A stretch of 8,203 nt of DNA. Origin: Cellvibrionaceae bacterium. GTDB taxonomy: Bacteria; Pseudomonadota; Gammaproteobacteria; Pseudomonadales; Cellvibrionaceae. The position numbers and the translations under genes were made by a program. The notes below the pieces were generated by a model. That model did not search any database. It was given only the letters and a program-made list of their open reading frames with translations, and was not told the DNA's origin. This document shows positions 7,311-8,203 of this stretch, piece after piece (the stretch's first letter is position 1; each line of letters begins with the position of its first letter). Where the stretch lies: contig JAOXRV010000323.1 of assembly GCA_025800435.1 (NCBI GenBank), positions 1 to 8,203 of the forward strand, given 5' to 3'.

Positions 7311-7341
7311 GGTACCTTAAGAAGGTACCTTAATTGTTTTT
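7307..7341 (+). terminator. Hairpin terminator shared by two convergent genes
   Basis: TTGAGGTACCTT (7307-7318) pairs with AAGGTACCTTAA (7322-7333) around a three-base AAG loop, 12 pairs including one G-U, followed by TTGTTTTT. It contains the stop codon of the OsmC-family gene (7308-7310) in the left arm and the stop of the minus-strand transporter gene (7330-7332) in the right arm. The U tract serves only the plus direction; on the minus strand no T run follows, so termination of the transporter transcript here is less certain. Confidence 0.7.
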
Positions 7342-8203
7342 GCGTAAATCGGCCAGCAGATAGCGGCTGCCAAGGATAAACGCGGTGGCCGCAAATAAAC
7401 TGCTGAAGGTCATAATGGTCAGGGCGTAGCGCAGCGATTCGCTGCCGTAGTTGAGCGCCAGCCAATCGCTAAGCAGGCCCGCCGCCAGCGGGCCGCCGCC
7501 GAGGCCGATTAAATTCAGTACAAAAAACAATACCGCTGAAGTGGTGGCGCGCATATTGGCCTTAACCAGGGTTTGGGCCACCGCCAAAATGGGCCCCAAA
7601 TACCAGATGCCAAAAAAGGTGCTGCCGGCAATACCGAGAGTAATCAGCAACATATTGTCGGCAAACAGCGCCATCAGCCCCAGGGGAATGGCCGCCACTT
7701 GGCCGATACCGGCCAGCCAGGCATACCAGCGTTTATTGTCTCTGCCGATGCGGTCGGCCAGCCAGCCGGCCAGAAAGGCGCCGATACCGCCGCCGATACC
7801 GGCACCAAAGGCCAGCAGTGTGCCAATGTCTGAGGATTCCATGCCGTGTGAGCGGGCCAAAAAACTTGGCATAAAATTACCCACCCCGTAGCTGGAAAAA
7901 GAAGCCAGGCCCGAGCCCAGAGCTAAACAGACAAACGAGGGCATGGATTTTAAGGTGGCCAGGGTTTCCTTTAGGCTAGCCGAGTCGTCGGGCTTGTGGG
8001 CTTGTACTTCCTGGGCGCCGCGCTCAGGCTCGTCGATGGTAAAACGTACCAGCAGGGCGACCAAAATCCCGGGGATGCCGACCACAAAAAATGCCACGCG
8101 CCAGCCCCAGTTCTCATCCACCCAGCCACCGACCAGATAGCCCACCATAATGCCCACGTAGATGGCGGCGGTATAAAAGGCCAGGGCAGTGCCGCGCTGG
8201 TGG
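7330..8203 (-). CDS. MFS transporter, spinster-like, 5' partial
   Basis: This is an inner-membrane secondary transporter of the major facilitator superfamily. The frame stays open to the right edge (HQRGTALAFYTAAIYVG is the first visible stretch), so the start lies beyond the window and the GTG at 8157 is internal. About 290 residues are visible, with roughly eight hydrophobic segments. The pattern RGTALAFYTAAIYVG, GYLVGGWV, GWRVAFFVVGIPG is typical of the end of the first six-helix bundle in spinster-like carriers. A hydrophilic central loop follows (visible residues about 57-91), then GWLADRIGRDNKR (about 147-159), the second-half copy of the MFS A motif. ANMRATTSAVLFFVLNLIGLG and SLRYAL near the end also fit this subgroup. 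The substrate cannot be inferred. The gene is convergent with the OsmC-family gene and ends at TAA inside their shared hairpin. Confidence 0.93.
   Translation of the reverse strand, partial: HQRGTALAFYTAAIYVGIMVGYLVGGWVDENWGWRVAFFVVGIPGILVALLVRFTIDEPERGAQEVQAHKPDDSASLKETLATLKSMPSFVCLALGSGLASFSSYGVGNFMPSFLARSHGMESSDIGTLLAFGAGIGGGIGAFLAGWLADRIGRDNKRWYAWLAGIGQVAAIPLGLMALFADNMLLITLGIAGSTFFGIWYLGPILAVAQTLVKANMRATTSAVLFFVLNLIGLGGGPLAAGLLSDWLALNYGSESLRYALTIMTFSSLFAATAFILGSRYLLADLRKNN

Noticed and set aside
1..8203. tRNA, rRNA, CRISPR array, insertion sequence or defence system
   Set aside because: No cloverleaf, spaced direct repeats, transposase-like frame or recognisable defence domain was seen on either strand.

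Overview
The window reads as chromosomal housekeeping DNA from a gammaproteobacterium. CarA, CarB and GreA follow the Escherichia coli and Pseudomonas proteins closely over their whole length, and the carA-carB-greA order is one seen in pseudomonad and Cellvibrio-type genomes. The moderately GC-rich codon use and the spinster-type MFS transporter would fit a marine or environmental relative of that group, but the sequence does not fix the genus.

Layout. Bases 1-1310 (+) are the 3' part of a methyl-accepting chemotaxis protein gene whose start lies off the left edge. A gene-free stretch, 1311-1692, holds a strong intrinsic terminator (1439-1487) and a roughly 200-base untranslated or leader region before carA. 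Next come carA (1693-2838) and carB (2871-6092), the two subunits of carbamoyl-phosphate synthetase, separated by 32 bases and surely one operon. A terminator (6125-6147) closes that operon. greA (6207-6686), a transcript-cleavage factor, follows with its own candidate promoter and terminator. An OsmC/Ohr-family gene (6876-7310) has a good promoter candidate. It runs convergently into an MFS transporter gene on the minus strand (7330 to beyond 8203), and a compact hairpin sits across both stop codons.

How the genes relate. CarA releases ammonia from glutamine and CarB uses it to make carbamoyl phosphate, which feeds both arginine and pyrimidine synthesis. CarB keeps the residues known to bind ornithine and nucleotides allosterically. 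GreA is linked by position, not by pathway. The chemoreceptor, OsmC protein and transporter appear to be independent units.

No previously undescribed system is visible. The points most worth a second look are a sharp base-composition step inside the chemoreceptor gene, the unexplained leader upstream of carA with a free-standing terminator before it, and the double-duty palindrome between osmC and the transporter gene.
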